The position numbers were made by a program, and so were the translations under genes. A stretch of DNA of 64,000 nt from Zygnema cylindricum (taxonomy: Eukaryota; Streptophyta; Zygnematophyceae; Zygnematales; Zygnemataceae): the NCBI GenBank assembly GCA_037447655.1, contig JBBHKE010002413.1, forward strand, positions 1-64,000, in the 5' to 3' direction. Shown one piece after another: positions 23,601 to 34,458 of the stretch. The notes under the pieces are model-generated. The model saw only the letters and a program-made list of their open reading frames with translations. It ran no database searches and had not been told where the DNA came from. How positions within the stretch are numbered: the first letter of the stretch is position 1; the number at the start of each line of letters is the position of its first letter.

Positions 23601-25516
23601 TATGTGTTTAAAAAAAGGCATTAGAACCAAAGGTGGTGTTGGGCCCACTTTTACCGTTTTTTGTCAATTGATGAATAATCAGAAAATGTGCCAACTTCAG
23701 ATCTCAGATTAATCAGATCCCAGATTGGACGTCAAGTGCTAACAGATTTCAGTTTTCAGTTTGTTCTATGCTCTTAAAATCATAGATGAAACCCAAATGA
23801 TTTTATTCAAACTCCTCCACAGTCTAACATTCACGTAAGAAAAGTATTCTTTGATGAATCTAAGTTCAATGTTAACATTAGTTCCATCAGAATTCAAATG
23901 CGTCTTTTCAGACTGTTTTGCAAACATCTAAAATTCTAGGGAAAATAAAATCCATTTTGAAACTAACAAAACGACCAATTAGAACGACATTTGAGCCCTC
24001 AAAAAAAGTTGCAAAACTGGACAAATTTTAGGATTTAAAAAGCGAAGTTGAGGGTCATGCTGATGAGCTTAACTCCGTTCAAAAAAATTATGTTTCACCA
24101 GATTTTTTTTTTGCAAAAATCACATTTGTTTCTATTTTTTCGGACGGCTCTAGGTCCATTTTTGAGATGGATAAAAATGAATGCTTTTTTTTGTCAATTT
24201 GAGAGTCACGCCAGCGAATGGGGCTGCCTAAAACGAAATCCTATTCGAGCAAAAAAAAAAAAAAGTCGAATGCATGTCGGTCACAGCAGCAAAACTCAAA
24301 AAAATGACGCGTTGACAACCATTTCCGCGAGCAACACCTACCGTGTCGACAAACGCGGTACGTGTTGCTGACGGATGTGTGAAAGGATTGATGAACTACA
24401 ATCTGTTCTTTAATCCGTTCTTTGTTCTGTCCTAGCGGGGCCTTTTTGTTATTTTGGAAATCGTAATTAACCGCAAATCGTAATTAGAGTAAAGAAATAA
24501 TTAGAGTAAAAAAACGAAAAAAAAAATAGAGTTATGAACTCTAATTTGAGTGATAGATTGTTTTCAAAAAAAAAAATTACTCTAATTTATCAATAACTCT
24601 AATTTGGGCGTAAATATATCTACTGTAAATTAGGTACACGTACAGAATCTGACAAAACCTACAGTTTCACGTCATTATGACGTTTGCACTACGCGGTCTG
24701 TTAAAACGCAGATAAATGATAACGGCCTGTACTAAATCATTATTTGTACTTTTTTACTTAATAAAGTACAATTTTGGTCAGACACCAACCGTACGCCACA
24801 CTATTTGAAATGGCACTGTATTAAAGTTATTAACGCTCATTCAAAAAGTACCTGCTCATTCAAAAAGTACCTTAAATACAGTAAAGAATAATTTAGAATT
24901 ATGTACTCTATTTATGGTGATAGAGTCAAAATTTGGGGTGACAGAATTAGCGTACAGAACTCTAATTACGATTCGCGGTGTACTTAAAAACTTAAGACTT
25001 CAAAAAATACAGCCGTCACGAAACATTCCCCAATCCCAGGTTCCACAAAATCGATCAGTTAGGAAAAACACGTAAGTGGGAGTAACCCTAGAGGTGAGCA
25101 TTAAGTCGCATGTAAAAAACTTGTGCAAAAATATTTCCCTGTGACTTGTAGATTTACAATGAAATGAGAAAAATCAAGCAAAAACCTCAAGCAAAACTGA
25201 TTGAAGGAATTCTTGAGACGGGAAAGGGAGAGGCATTAAAAAGAGTTAAGTAAAAAGAGTCTTAAACGAGATGCACTAAACTCTTGAGCTTTGGTAGCCT
25301 CAACTTATGCTTTCATCGCAGTTTGAAAATCCCTGACATTTTCCTTAAGAAATATGCATTATTTCAAAAACATTTCTGACGATTGGTTCCAGCCTAATTT
25401 GTCCGAGAAATTGGAGTGTGGGGAACAAAAATTGTCACACTTACAGTATTTTAAGCTTCCGTAAATTTCCCAGAGACGTCGGGAGAGATCCACTCAAGTT
25501 ATTGGAAGATAAATCT
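13970..25516 (-). CDS. Multidomain LRR / EGF-like / papain-type cysteine protease / EGF-like / LysM protein
   Basis: Minus-strand exons: 25445-25516, 22615-22686, 22320-22391, 22105-22176, 21170-21510, 20687-20875, 19949-20178, 18782-18925, 18044-18263, 17469-17648, 16343-16540, 15808-15926, 15092-15181, 14705-14812, 14362-14577, 13970-14194. Every junction has GT-AG and matching phase; the sum is 2548 nt, 848 residues from the first LRR to the TGA. The order is at least five plant-type LRRs, one EGF-like module, a C1A protease with Gln, Cys (QQNCSTCW), His (VDHAVVV) and Asn (RNSWG) present, two EGF-like modules, three LysM motifs and a Cys-rich tail. LysM binds GlcNAc-type glycans and LRR/EGF modules bind proteins, so an extracellular or wall-associated protease is inferred. 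No I29 inhibitor prodomain is seen. The true N-terminus is unresolved, and whether the LRR exons and the protease form one transcript rests on phase only. Confidence 0.8.
18044..20875 (-). other. Papain-type catalytic domain exons of the multidomain gene
   Basis: Four exons, about 261 residues. The first follows the EGF exon in phase and encodes a linker of about 45 residues, then WNWVKRRAVASIKDQQNC. The split codon completes STCWVFAST, with the nucleophile Cys. EEQILNCSG and GNCSRGQ follow. The exon at 18782-18925 gives AIVSLEASGSAFLNY, where papain has SVAIEA. The last exon gives GVDHAVVVVGYD and WLIRNSWGPNWGDKGYMKL. The usual GSCW is STCW here. Confidence 0.85.
21170..25516 (-). other. LRR exons and first EGF-like module of the multidomain gene
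   Basis: Four exons of exactly 72 nt (25445-25516, 22615-22686, 22320-22391, 22105-22176), each phase 2 to phase 2 with a CTTAC (GTAAG) donor. They encode repeats such as LDLSSNNLSGSLPTSLGNL and YLDQNSFSGPLPANIGSL. The fifth exon (341 nt) starts with LRNNLLTGSL, completes a final repeat with DVSNNF, then has a Cys-rich linker and an EGF-like module (GVCGGHGYC, CTCDKGY). The 2.7-kb intron before 22686 contains a MITE. Confidence 0.85.
24460..24988. mobile_element. AT-rich MITE-like repeat with GCGGTGTAC end
   Basis: Contains repeated AATTAGAGT / ACTCTAATT blocks in both orientations and ends ACGATTCGCGGTGTAC at about 24970-24985. The same end occurs at 42090-42112 and 49070-49092. It lies within the long LRR intron. 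The left boundary is approximate. Confidence 0.45.
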
Positions 25517-25689
25517 CTGAAAGATCCACCATCGAAAAATGTGATAATCATGTTACGATCATGTAATCAAATTATTTTTGAGTGAGGGACTACATGGTTT
25601 ATCTTTATTAGTTACCAATGCAAAAAAAGGAAATTGTGCCAAGAATCATAGTCTCCAGCACACACTTATTTTTCTCTAATTAAGTCTTA

Positions 25690-27220
25690 ACAAGTGCCCT
25701 TCGTTTCACGTACAATTCTACAAGAGTATCCAAGAGGCCTATGACTTCCGATATGCTTCCTCCGGAGACGGTTGATGGGAGTATCCTGCATCACAGAAAG
25801 GAAGCCTTTAAGAACCACTTTCTTCTTTGCGCAAATAGTGCAAGGGCCACTAATCAGAGAATCGTAAAAGACCATGAAGGTTGGGCTTGAAAATTATAGA
25901 TAACCCAACATGGGTTCATGTAACATTGATAAAATTTTGAATGCTACCCGGTGATTAACTGCCTTCCAATCACTCCTTTCTCTCAAAACAGACCAGATAG
26001 TGTATTTGTTTGCTGGAAGGTAGCTTAGAGCCTCGTAGGGCTCATCTGGTGAACCTTGACTCCCCTCTAGAAAGCATGTCAGTTGCGGTATTAAGGAAAA
26101 CCGCTCAAGGTAACCTTTCCAATTGATTAGTTTTCCAGTAGAGGATAAGGATTTGTGGAGAGGTTTCGGGCAACTCTGTATTGATTATTCCAAGGGAGGG
26201 GTTGCCATTGGCTGCTAATATCAGAGGATAGGCTTCAAACAAATGTGTGAAAAAGGTTAAAAATTCGCTTGACTGCTAATTCCTATGATCTTTGCAAACC
26301 AGTGAAAGAAGAGATAATATCTTTCCCTCCATTAGTTCTTGCTTGGGCAGACGTCTTAGTAGATTGCCTGGATATTAGGGAAAAATCTAAGATAGCAAAC
26401 TTGATGTATATGCTAGGTAAAATTTGTGGATACACCTTGGTTAAAAGACAAAGAATGTGAGTGACTAAGTTAGATAGTGGGACGAATTCATTGTTGTGAT
26501 TGGCAAGAGCTATATTAGAGAGAAAACGAGGCATTGGTTTTAGCAAAATCTGTTGATAAAAAAATCACCATACAGATAGTTACCAAATTAGTTATAGTAT
26601 CCTTTTCGCTTTCAAAGCTTCAGCCCTGTATTTTACAGTTGACAACTTTGTTTTCTGAACTGAAAACAGATATTTTCTTGTGTTTTATACAATGCTATAT
26701 ATCGTATAGGATGCATATCATATCCATTGAAAAAGTCAAAAGACATACAATTTGGTTACAATATTGTTCTCACACTCCACTTTAAACCACTTGCATACGT
26801 TACGAGGGTCTTTCCATGACGAAAGTATTTTTGATTGGTCGATCAACCCAGCTTTGAATTCCAACAAGATGCTTCCTGGTCCCATAGCACCATGGAGAAT
26901 CCACAATAAACCCCACTGCTTTTAACTGACAGCTCTTTATCTTGCACTCTTATGGAGATTTTTGTAGGTCTGGCAAAATGTGTAAATACAAATATTCTTG
27001 ACGTGATGGTCATCAAGTTGCTAACCATCAAATATCACGATTTTCCAGCAACTCTACTATTGTTACAATTTCTGAGATATTTTCTTTTTTGTGTGGAAGC
27101 CGTAAGTTGCCCTTGAAGGAAGAAAATGACAAGGGAAAGATGTCATTGGGATCTGGTAATGAAAAAACCCGCAGAGTCCTCCCAATCTTTACCGATTTAA
27201 AATATTTGTGCATCAGACGT
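25690..27220 (-). other. Candidate upstream exons of the multidomain gene, domain unknown
   Basis: Three minus-strand stretches look exonic. One starts near 27145 after a pyrimidine-rich CATTACCAG acceptor (PNDIFPLSFSSFKGNL). One starts near 26968 after CATTTTGCCAG (TKISIRVQDKELSV). One starts at 26175 after ATACAG and runs about 85 open codons to about 25925 (LINWKGYLERFSLIPQLT, YLPANKYTIWSVLRERSDW). A further frame at 25690-25875 contains GPCTICAKKK. Donors are weak and I recognise no family. They sit in the right place for the N-terminal part, but could be unrelated. Confidence 0.3.
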
Positions 27221-27874
27221 TTGGCAATCTTCCAACAAAAAACATTGTAAACATTGGTCTATTCTCAAAAAAAAAAGGAGAATAAACTACACAATGGAGA
27301 AAGACTGTGTATGTGAGATAGACTAATGTATTGGCTCCCATATTATCGCCTCTCGAAAATTATGCGCTTTATCTCTCATTACACTGCCATACTTTTCTTT
27401 CTATTTGCCGCGTCAAACAATACTCCCTTTTTTCTTGTGGTTTTCATTGCATTGTGCGAGGGATTAGACAGAAATATAAGATTATTATTCAAATTATGAC
27501 ATCGTAGACTTCCCGTTTCATTCATTAATAATTATGATATTTAAAATATTTTCAGATTGGAACACTTCAACATTGGGTAAATCAAAATGCATAAAACATT
27601 TTGATTGGTTAGGGCCATAAATGACAAAAAATCGATCATGTTCTCTTTTAGTTTGTAAATTCATTTATTTCAATTGAATTTAAATTAAGCAATCACTGGG
27701 AATCATCAGGATGTTTAGTTACTTTTCTCGAACAGTGACCTATCAAGAAAATATAATCAAAGGATTAAGTTATATTTTTTTGGTTTTAAGTCCTGGCAAT
27801 TATCACTGTTAGAGCTTTCAACAAATTTTTTTTTTCGAGTGTGTATACATGGAATGGGAAAAGTTGGAAACTTT

Positions 27875-28148
27875 TCATTTCAAGATGTATTTTGCTGACA
27901 TTTCCTTGTTTGGGGTATAACCAGGTGACGCTGGGGGAGGACTAGGAGTTGGGGATGATAGAGGACGAGAGAGAGGAGGTGGGGATGGCCGAGGAGAGGG
28001 ACGAGGGGGAGGGCGAGTAATTGGGGTTGGTGGAGGAGATGGGGAGGGTGGAGGGGAACGTGGAGGTGGAGATGGTGGAGGAGACGGAGGAGGTGGGGAT
28101 GGCTGAGGAGAGGGACGAGGGGGAGGGCGAGCCAGTGGGGTTGGTGGA

Positions 28149-28218
<70 letters not shown>

Positions 28219-28597
28219 GGAGGTGGGGATGGTGGAGGACGAGAGGGTGGAGGAGGGGAGAGAACGGGGGACGGGAGAGGAGGCGGTGATTGTTTCAACA
28301 CTACAAAACATTGCGAAAAAAAGCCTCGTTGTCATCAAATTATTTCTTGTCACAAAACCATCAGTTACATTTCAAGTAGACGAATCCATTGAAGGTTCCA
28401 GTATAGATTATGTAGGCATGAAATGATTGCTTACCAAAAAACGTACCACGGAGACCTTCCACGAGATCCATCACAAAAAGGTCAATATGCGTGGTTGTCA
28501 GTATGTATGGTTGTAATATAGAGTGGAATCCATTACCAAATGAACGCAAAAACCAGAAAAACTCAAATCCGCCAGCATTGGCCCTCCAATTTGAAGC
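27875..28597 (-). other. Candidate exons for an extensin-like Pro-rich region, interrupted by poly-G/C
   Basis: Exon 28435-28597 has a TTTAG acceptor, a GTAAGC donor and 54 open codons (GGFEFFWFLRSFGNGF and onward) of unknown family. Its phase joins the next exon (high end 28300, TTGTAG acceptor), which reads QSPPPLPSP, PPPPSRPPPSPPPPP into the homopolymer. After the homopolymer the Pro-rich motif continues only in another frame (PSPPPPSPPPSPPP ... ASPGYTPNK) to a TGA at 27875-27877, unless a donor lies before it. SPPPP-type sequence suggests a hydroxyproline-rich wall protein, either the N-terminal part of the downstream gene or a separate short one. Confidence 0.45.
28152..28217. repeat. 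Poly-G tract of 66 bases
   Basis: An uninterrupted run of 66 G on the plus strand (C on the coding strand), inside the Pro-rich coding stretch. Its length is not reliable in most sequencing methods, and it sits exactly where the reading frame changes. Confidence 0.95.
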
Positions 28598-30288
28598 CTA
28601 AAGTTAAATCTACTTTTTCAATTTCATGTATTCAAAACGCATGAGAAAAATAGCCTAATTAGCCACTTCCAACAATTTTGTTTTTATGAATAACCATATT
28701 ATATACAGATTGTTGAAATGAGGTTGAAACAGAAAAAAATGAAAGGTATTTAAACTGTTCGGAAAAGATAAAACTTGAAAAAAACAGAGAAAAATGTTTC
28801 CAAATCTCCTTAATTCGCAAGCAGGAGCATTACCTAGAGTCGAATGCCAAGTAAAAGTAGTTTATATACATGTATATACAAAATGAAGAATAAAAAATCA
28901 TCCCCCATCGCCCTGTCCACTTTTAACCGAATTTTCAATTCTCTAAAATTTTCAATAAATACAAATTTGGAAAAAGAAAAAAAATCTTGCTTAAAAAACT
29001 AATGTTGTGCGGCTGTCAGCGTCGACGACAAGATGCCACCCGGTCTTAGATGTTTTAGAACTTTTCAAACCCTAAAATGAACACAACGGAAAATTGTCAT
29101 CATGTACAACGAGGATCCGTCCCAAAAATTCCCGTTTGAACGGTCACGACATCACACAACTTGTACAAATACTTCCGTTTGCCGTGAAAGTCATTGTCTC
29201 GTTCGTCTTGGTCTTGTTTACCAGACGTGACAAAATCCTATTTTTCAATTTCGTTTACATCTCCAAGGGTACAAATGTCAGCATTACCTACCATGATGAT
29301 GTGCACGAGCCGTGACGGTTTATAAATTCAAAAAATATTTGTTTTTAACGCAAGATTGAGTATCCTTTTGTAAACCGTTTATCAAGTACTACATTTGAAA
29401 GTCCTTAATTTATAGAAGAAACATTTCCGAGAAAAGTTTGCAGATTTTGCTCTTGGTTGGGGTTTCTTGGAGTTTTGTATTATTCGTTTTAAGTAACACT
29501 TCAATTTCTTTTCCTTTCTATGAATATGCACAGATTTAGATAAAAAAAAAGATTCCGCAAAATTCAGGTTGACATTAGCTTGTGACGGTCTATTTTATAT
29601 GCTCATTAGTTATGGATTTCTGTAATAATCTCCAAGAGTTGCGGTAAACAAGTAACTATTTTATTCTTGGTTTTACAAACCTTCTCAATGTTTCTCACTA
29701 AATCAGTTTATTAAAAACGATCGGTTGTCTTCTTATAAAAATTGGAAAAATACAAATTTTGCATGTTTATCAAATACTGTAGTGAAAAATACCAGAAAAT
29801 CCTAAAACAAATACGCGATCATAATGTAAGAGGCTTTGAAAAAATGATACGTTTGAATACAGACTGATACGGGGAACATTTTTTCAATAAAGGGTCAATT
29901 TTACTTTTATACTAGCAACATTTGTTCGATAACGGGTCAAAAACGCAATAAATTTGTTGCAACTGTCAGGCAAATGAATATAAACTCCAAGAAAAAAAGT
30001 GGTCATCACCAAAAATCCCAAATTTCCGGCACTCAATTGAATATTTTGAATTATTTCCTACTACTTTGATTATTTCCCAAATATTTTCCATGCAATGATA
30101 ACTTCAAATTTTAAACCTCCATCACCATTAGCTGTTTAATATTTTTCTGCGTAACAATTTCGACAACGGTGAGGGCAATATCCATTTAGCAACAATATTA
30201 TGCGGTCAAGGTCTAATCTATTAAAAAATAAAAATTGTCATCATATTTGCAAGAAAATATGTGTTTTAATCGCGTTTTTGAAGCATAC
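28598..30288. other. AT-rich stretch without a recognisable gene
   Basis: No open frame resembles a known family. The minus strand has one possible short exon end near 28850 (a GTAATG donor) whose phase could lead into 28597, but nothing else supports it. The last 40 bases belong to the dispersed repeat hit by the Copia insertion. Confidence 0.4.
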
Positions 30289-30293
30289 TATAC

Positions 30294-31333
30294 TGTTGAA
30301 ATCTGAGGTTTTGTTGTATTTTCTAGATCAGAATGTAGAAAACTAAAAGGTCTTATTTGGCAGTAAGGCTCTGCCTTTCCCTCTCTGCAGTCCCCATAGT
30401 CCCCATACTTGCCTTTCCCTCTCTGCAGTCCCCATAGTCCCCATACTTGTCATAGTCACTGAAGACTGGTGAGAAAGAGATAGAGCCATGGCTGCCTGAG
30501 CAAACAAAAGATGATAGGGGGATCAGCCCTTGCAAAAAGATGACGGACCAAGGATTTGATCCTGGTCCCTACAAACTGCCGGACTAGCCGGCCGTCTTAT
30601 CCTATAGTCTAGTACCTGTGCTTGGATATATAGGGTTTGATAAACATATAAACAGATACTAGTGGACTAAGTCGATTGACCAAATTATGAGATTGTAACA
30701 TAGAAACAACTAAGTATTTTGCAGGCCCACGGATAGCACGAAATTCAGTAGTGCAAACACTTAATTTCAACGGCGCGAAATAAAATCCGGTTAACTTCGG
30801 ACGGCTCCCATCCAAGCCGCCATTACGGAATGGCCGCCTTGACTGTTTGTGGTCGTCACGTCATCGAAAGCCACGTGGCACCCTATCAGTAGATAACGGG
30901 AATCCCGCGGAGCCCGAGGACAAGTCTGAAGAGGACAGACGTCTACTCCATGGCCTTGTCGTACACATGCTATACGGAAAGTACATCGGCCCTAGTACCT
31001 TTCTGTACTGTACAGTTTTCTGATTTGTTCGTATATCAGTAGATAGGGGTTGTGAGAAGGGTTTGGGACTTAGAGGATTGAGGAGGTAGCCGCCTCTCTC
31101 CCAACAAGTTTGTATAAATATTTGCATATTTGCCACTTGATAACGAATTGCCTGGTTGGGCGTTATCAGTGATACTTTTTGTTGTGGACTCACGGGAGTC
31201 CAGACTACACGGGGTGCTGTCAGATTGTCTATTTGCTTGCTTGGGTAGTAGCAGTTCTAGTTGAATGTGGGTTAGTCAAAAGCTATCTAGAGGCTTCCTG
31301 AATTTTGCAGTCTAATGGGGACACAGAATTGCA
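30294..31333 (+). repeat. 5' LTR of P1
   Basis: 1040 bp. It has a 43-bp tandem duplication (about 30366-30449, around CTTTCCCTCTCTGCAGTCCC) that is not in the 3' LTR, a tRNA-like module on the opposite strand (30541-30612) and a GTAC cluster (about 30957-31020). Confidence 0.8.
30541..30612 (-). other. tRNA-like module in the P1 5' LTR, antisense
   Basis: Minus strand: CTAGACTATAGGATAAG (A-box-like), a CCGGC/GTCCGG arm, then GGATCAAATCC (B-box-like) inside a GGACCA/TGGTCC hairpin, ending GGTCCGTCA. The same module recurs at 33604-33672. Confidence 0.5.
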
Positions 31334-31341
31334 AAAACTAG

Positions 31342-33393
31342 ATGCTAACGAAAGCCAAGATATTAGTGGGATATGATGATGATGTCAAGGGATATCAAGT
31401 CTTTGACCTCAAGAAGAAAGATATCATAATGGTTAAGCACTTAGTTGTTATGGATGAAGGGAAGTTGATAGATCCTTTCATATACTCTAAGACAATCAGA
31501 ATTGGATTTGACTCAGGGAGTGAGGAAGAGTGAGATTTTCTTGAAAGGATTGTCAGTCATTAGATTATTGTAGATCCGGAAGAAACTCAGAGCGAGGAGG
31601 AGACTCTGGTGAATCTGCAAGCTCCGGTACAATTAAAAGACATGGAGGAAGAGGAGCCAGTTCCCATATATAAGGGAGCAGATGAAACAGTTTGGAATAA
31701 CCCGAGATTACCCTCTATTCCAACTTCCAAATTTGAAGGAGGACAAAGGAGCAGCAAAAGACTGGAAGAAAAACAGGCAGCTCACAAGGTAACAAAACTG
31801 TCACACCCTTATGAGGCTCAGATTTACTCCGAGTCAGTAAACAGTCTTAAAAAGGACAGATGGACTACGGCCATCAATGATGAGATGGCTTCTATAATAG
31901 AAGCCAATACATGGGAGTTAGTGGACTGCCCTCCAGACAGAAAACTGATTGGGTGCAAATGGATGTTTAAGCTAAAATTGAACTTAGATAATACCATTGA
32001 GAGCTACAAAGCTAGATTGGTAGCAAAGGGTTTTACCCAAAAAGAAGGGATTGACTATGAAGAGACCTTTGCACCCGTTGTACGCTTTCCCTCCGTAAGG
32101 ATTCTCCTCAGTTAAGCAATAACGGAAGACATAGAGATCCATCAGATGGATATAAAAACGACCTTCCTCAACGTTGAGTTAGAGGAAGAGAATTTTATGA
32201 GGCAACTAGAAGGCTTTGTGGAGGAAAGAGAGAAGAGTAAGGTTTGCAGACTCATTAAGTTTTTGTACGGTTTGAAATAGGTTCCCAGGCAATGGAACAA
32301 GAAACTGGATGAATTTCTAACCAATTTGGGATATGTCAGAATCAATTATGATCCCTCTATTTACATGTTCGAAAATAAGAATGGGGTTATTTTTATTGCC
32401 ATCTATGTAGATGATTTGTTGGTATTGAGTAAGTCCATAGAAAATATTAATAAGTTAAAGAAATACTTAAGAAGCAAACTTGATATGAAAGATATAGGGG
32501 AGGCAAGATATATCTCAAGAATTCAGATGGAAAGAGAAAGAGGAAAAAGAGTAATCAGATTAACTCAGAAAGAGGCAATTGGAAACATGTTAGAAAAGTT
32601 TCAGATGGTTAAAGCGAATAGTTTTACCACTCTTATGGACTTGAAGAATGTAAGTGATGGAAGTGTAGGAGGTGTGATTATTATAATTGATGAGGAAATA
32701 GGCTCGGAAGGGAGGCGGTATATGAAGTCAATTCCTTATAGGCAGATCGTAGGAAGTCTGATTTATTTCATGAATTGTACTAGGCCAGACATGGTAGCAG
32801 CAGTTGGGGTCTTCAGTAGTAGTCTTAATGATCATAAAAAGAAAGATTGGGAGGCAGCCAAGAGGGTCATGAGGTATTTGATAGGAACCCAAGATCTTAG
32901 GTTGCATATGGGAGGGGAGAATACTGACATCACCAGTTGGAGTGATGCCAGCTATAGGGATGCTCTTGTTAGGAGGTGTACATCTGGATATGTTTTGTAT
33001 GTTGGGAATAGTGCTTGCTATTGGAGCAGTAAGAAACAAAAGCTGGTTGCTCAGTCCACTATGGATGCTGAGTACATGGCCTTTTGTTCTTTTGTGAAAA
33101 AACTAGTGTGGGTCAAGTCTATTTTGCAAGAACTTGGGTTCATGAATGTTGGAGTTCAAAAAGTGTTTTGTGATAATCAAGCTGCCATTGCAATTGCAAC
33201 AAATCTAAAATATCATTTCAAAAATAATCATATGGATATAGTGCTGAGTTTTGAGAGGGAAAAGGTTGAGGACAAAATTGTGAGTTGGGAGTATAAACTA
33301 GATAGGGAAATGGTGGTAGATATGATGAAAAACCCAGTCTTATCTCCTAAACTCAAATTTTGTAGGGAACACTGTGGACTTAAAAAAAAATGA
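31342..33393 (+). pseudogene. Copia pol remnant: integrase C-terminus, RT and RNase H
   Basis: Three collinear plus-strand pieces. 31342-31533 is the integrase C-terminal end (ILVGYDDDVKGYQVFDL). 31609-32115 starts RT ([35 protein letters not shown]) and stops at a TAA inside the RT palm. 32326-33393 resumes with the catalytic IYVDDLLVL, the RT end, and RNase H (SWSDASY, VAQSTMDAEYMA, CDNQAAIAIA). The stretch 32116-32325 still aligns to RT but has stops. There is no gag, protease or integrase catalytic core. Confidence 0.85.
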
Positions 33394-33410
33394 CTAGAAA
33401 ATAATGGGAG

Positions 33411-34458
33411 TGTTGAAATTTGAGATTTTGTCGTATTTTCTAGGTCAAAATGTAGAAAACTAAAAGATATTATTTAGCAATCAGGCCCTGCCTTTCCCTC
33501 TTTACAGTCCCTATACTTGTCTTAGTCATTGAAGATTGGTGAGAGAGAGATAGAGCCATGGCTGCTTTTGAAGCCAGAAGAAGATAGGGGGATCAACCCT
33601 TCCAAAAGGATGGCGGACGAAAGATTTGATCTTGGCCCCTACAGACTGCCGGACTAGTCGGCCGTCCTATCCTATAGTCTAGTATTTGTGCTGGGATATA
33701 TAGGGTTTCATAAACATTTAAATTGATACTAGTGGACTAAGTTGATTGACGGAATTATAAGACTGTAACACCGATACCAGATAGGTATTTTGCAGACGCA
33801 CGAATAGCACGAAATTTAGTGGTGCAAACATTTAATTTCAATGGTACAAAGTTAAAGCTGGTTAACATTTAGATGGCTCCCATCCAAGCCGCCATTACTG
33901 AATGGCCGCCTTGGCTGTTTGCGGACGTCACGTCATCGGAAGCCAAGTGGCACTTTATTAGTAGATATCAAAATTTGTGGAAAATCCGGAGATAAGTTAA
34001 AAGATGACGGGCGTCCTCTCCATAGCCATGTCGTACAATGACCGTACAAGAAGTACATATGCAGTAGTACCTTCTTGTACTGTACATTCATTTGATTGGT
34101 GATGTCCCTCATTACTAGGGGGTTTAGCGAGGGGTTTTTAGGACTTAAAGAATTTGGGTAAGTAGTCGCCTCTCTCCCAGAGAGCTTGTATAAAAACTGA
34201 CATCTTTGCCTTTTGATAATTAATTGCTTGAAAGGGCATTTTGAGCATTTTTTTTTGCATGAGGCTCAGGGGAGTCCAGCATTCACAGGGGTGAAGGCAG
34301 TGAAGGCAGTCAAGGCAGTGAAAGCAGTCAGAGTCATACTCAGATTCATTGTTTGCTAGGGTGGCAGTTGTTCTTACAAGAAGGGAGGCATTTAAAATTA
34401 TCCTAGTGGCTTCAAGCAAGCTGCATATTTTGTGTGCCAATGGAGGTCGCAAATTACA
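33411..34458 (+). repeat. 3' LTR of P1
   Basis: 1048 bp, ends AAATTACA followed by TATAC. It contains a short-unit tandem repeat of GAAGGCAGT (about 34290-34330) that is not expanded in the 5' LTR, the tRNA-like module (33604-33672, minus) and a GTAC cluster (about 34030-34085). Confidence 0.8.
33604..33672 (-). other. tRNA-like module in the P1 3' LTR, antisense
   Basis: Counterpart of 30541-30612, with A-box-like CTAGACTATAGGATAGG and B-box-like AGATCAAATCT. It differs from the 5' copy by several substitutions, so the LTR pair is not recent. Confidence 0.5.

Larger units (their letters stand above)
30294..34458 (+). mobile_element. Pol-only Copia element P1 with intact ends and target duplication
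   Basis: LTRs at 30294-31333 and 33411-34458, both starting TGTTGAAAT and ending in CA. The flanks carry a perfect 5-bp direct repeat TATAC (30289-30293 and 34459-34463), proof of integrase-mediated insertion of this internally deleted form or its parent. The internal part (2.1 kb) has the integrase C-terminus, RT and RNase H, but no gag, protease or integrase core. The polypurine tract (AGAAAATAATGGGAG) precedes the 3' LTR. It needs Gag and integrase from elsewhere. Confidence 0.85.

Noticed and set aside
28021-28426. Plus-strand Gly- and Glu-rich open frames across the poly-G
   Set aside because: They are the complement of the Pro-rich coding stretch; the minus strand has matching splice sites and SPPPP motifs.
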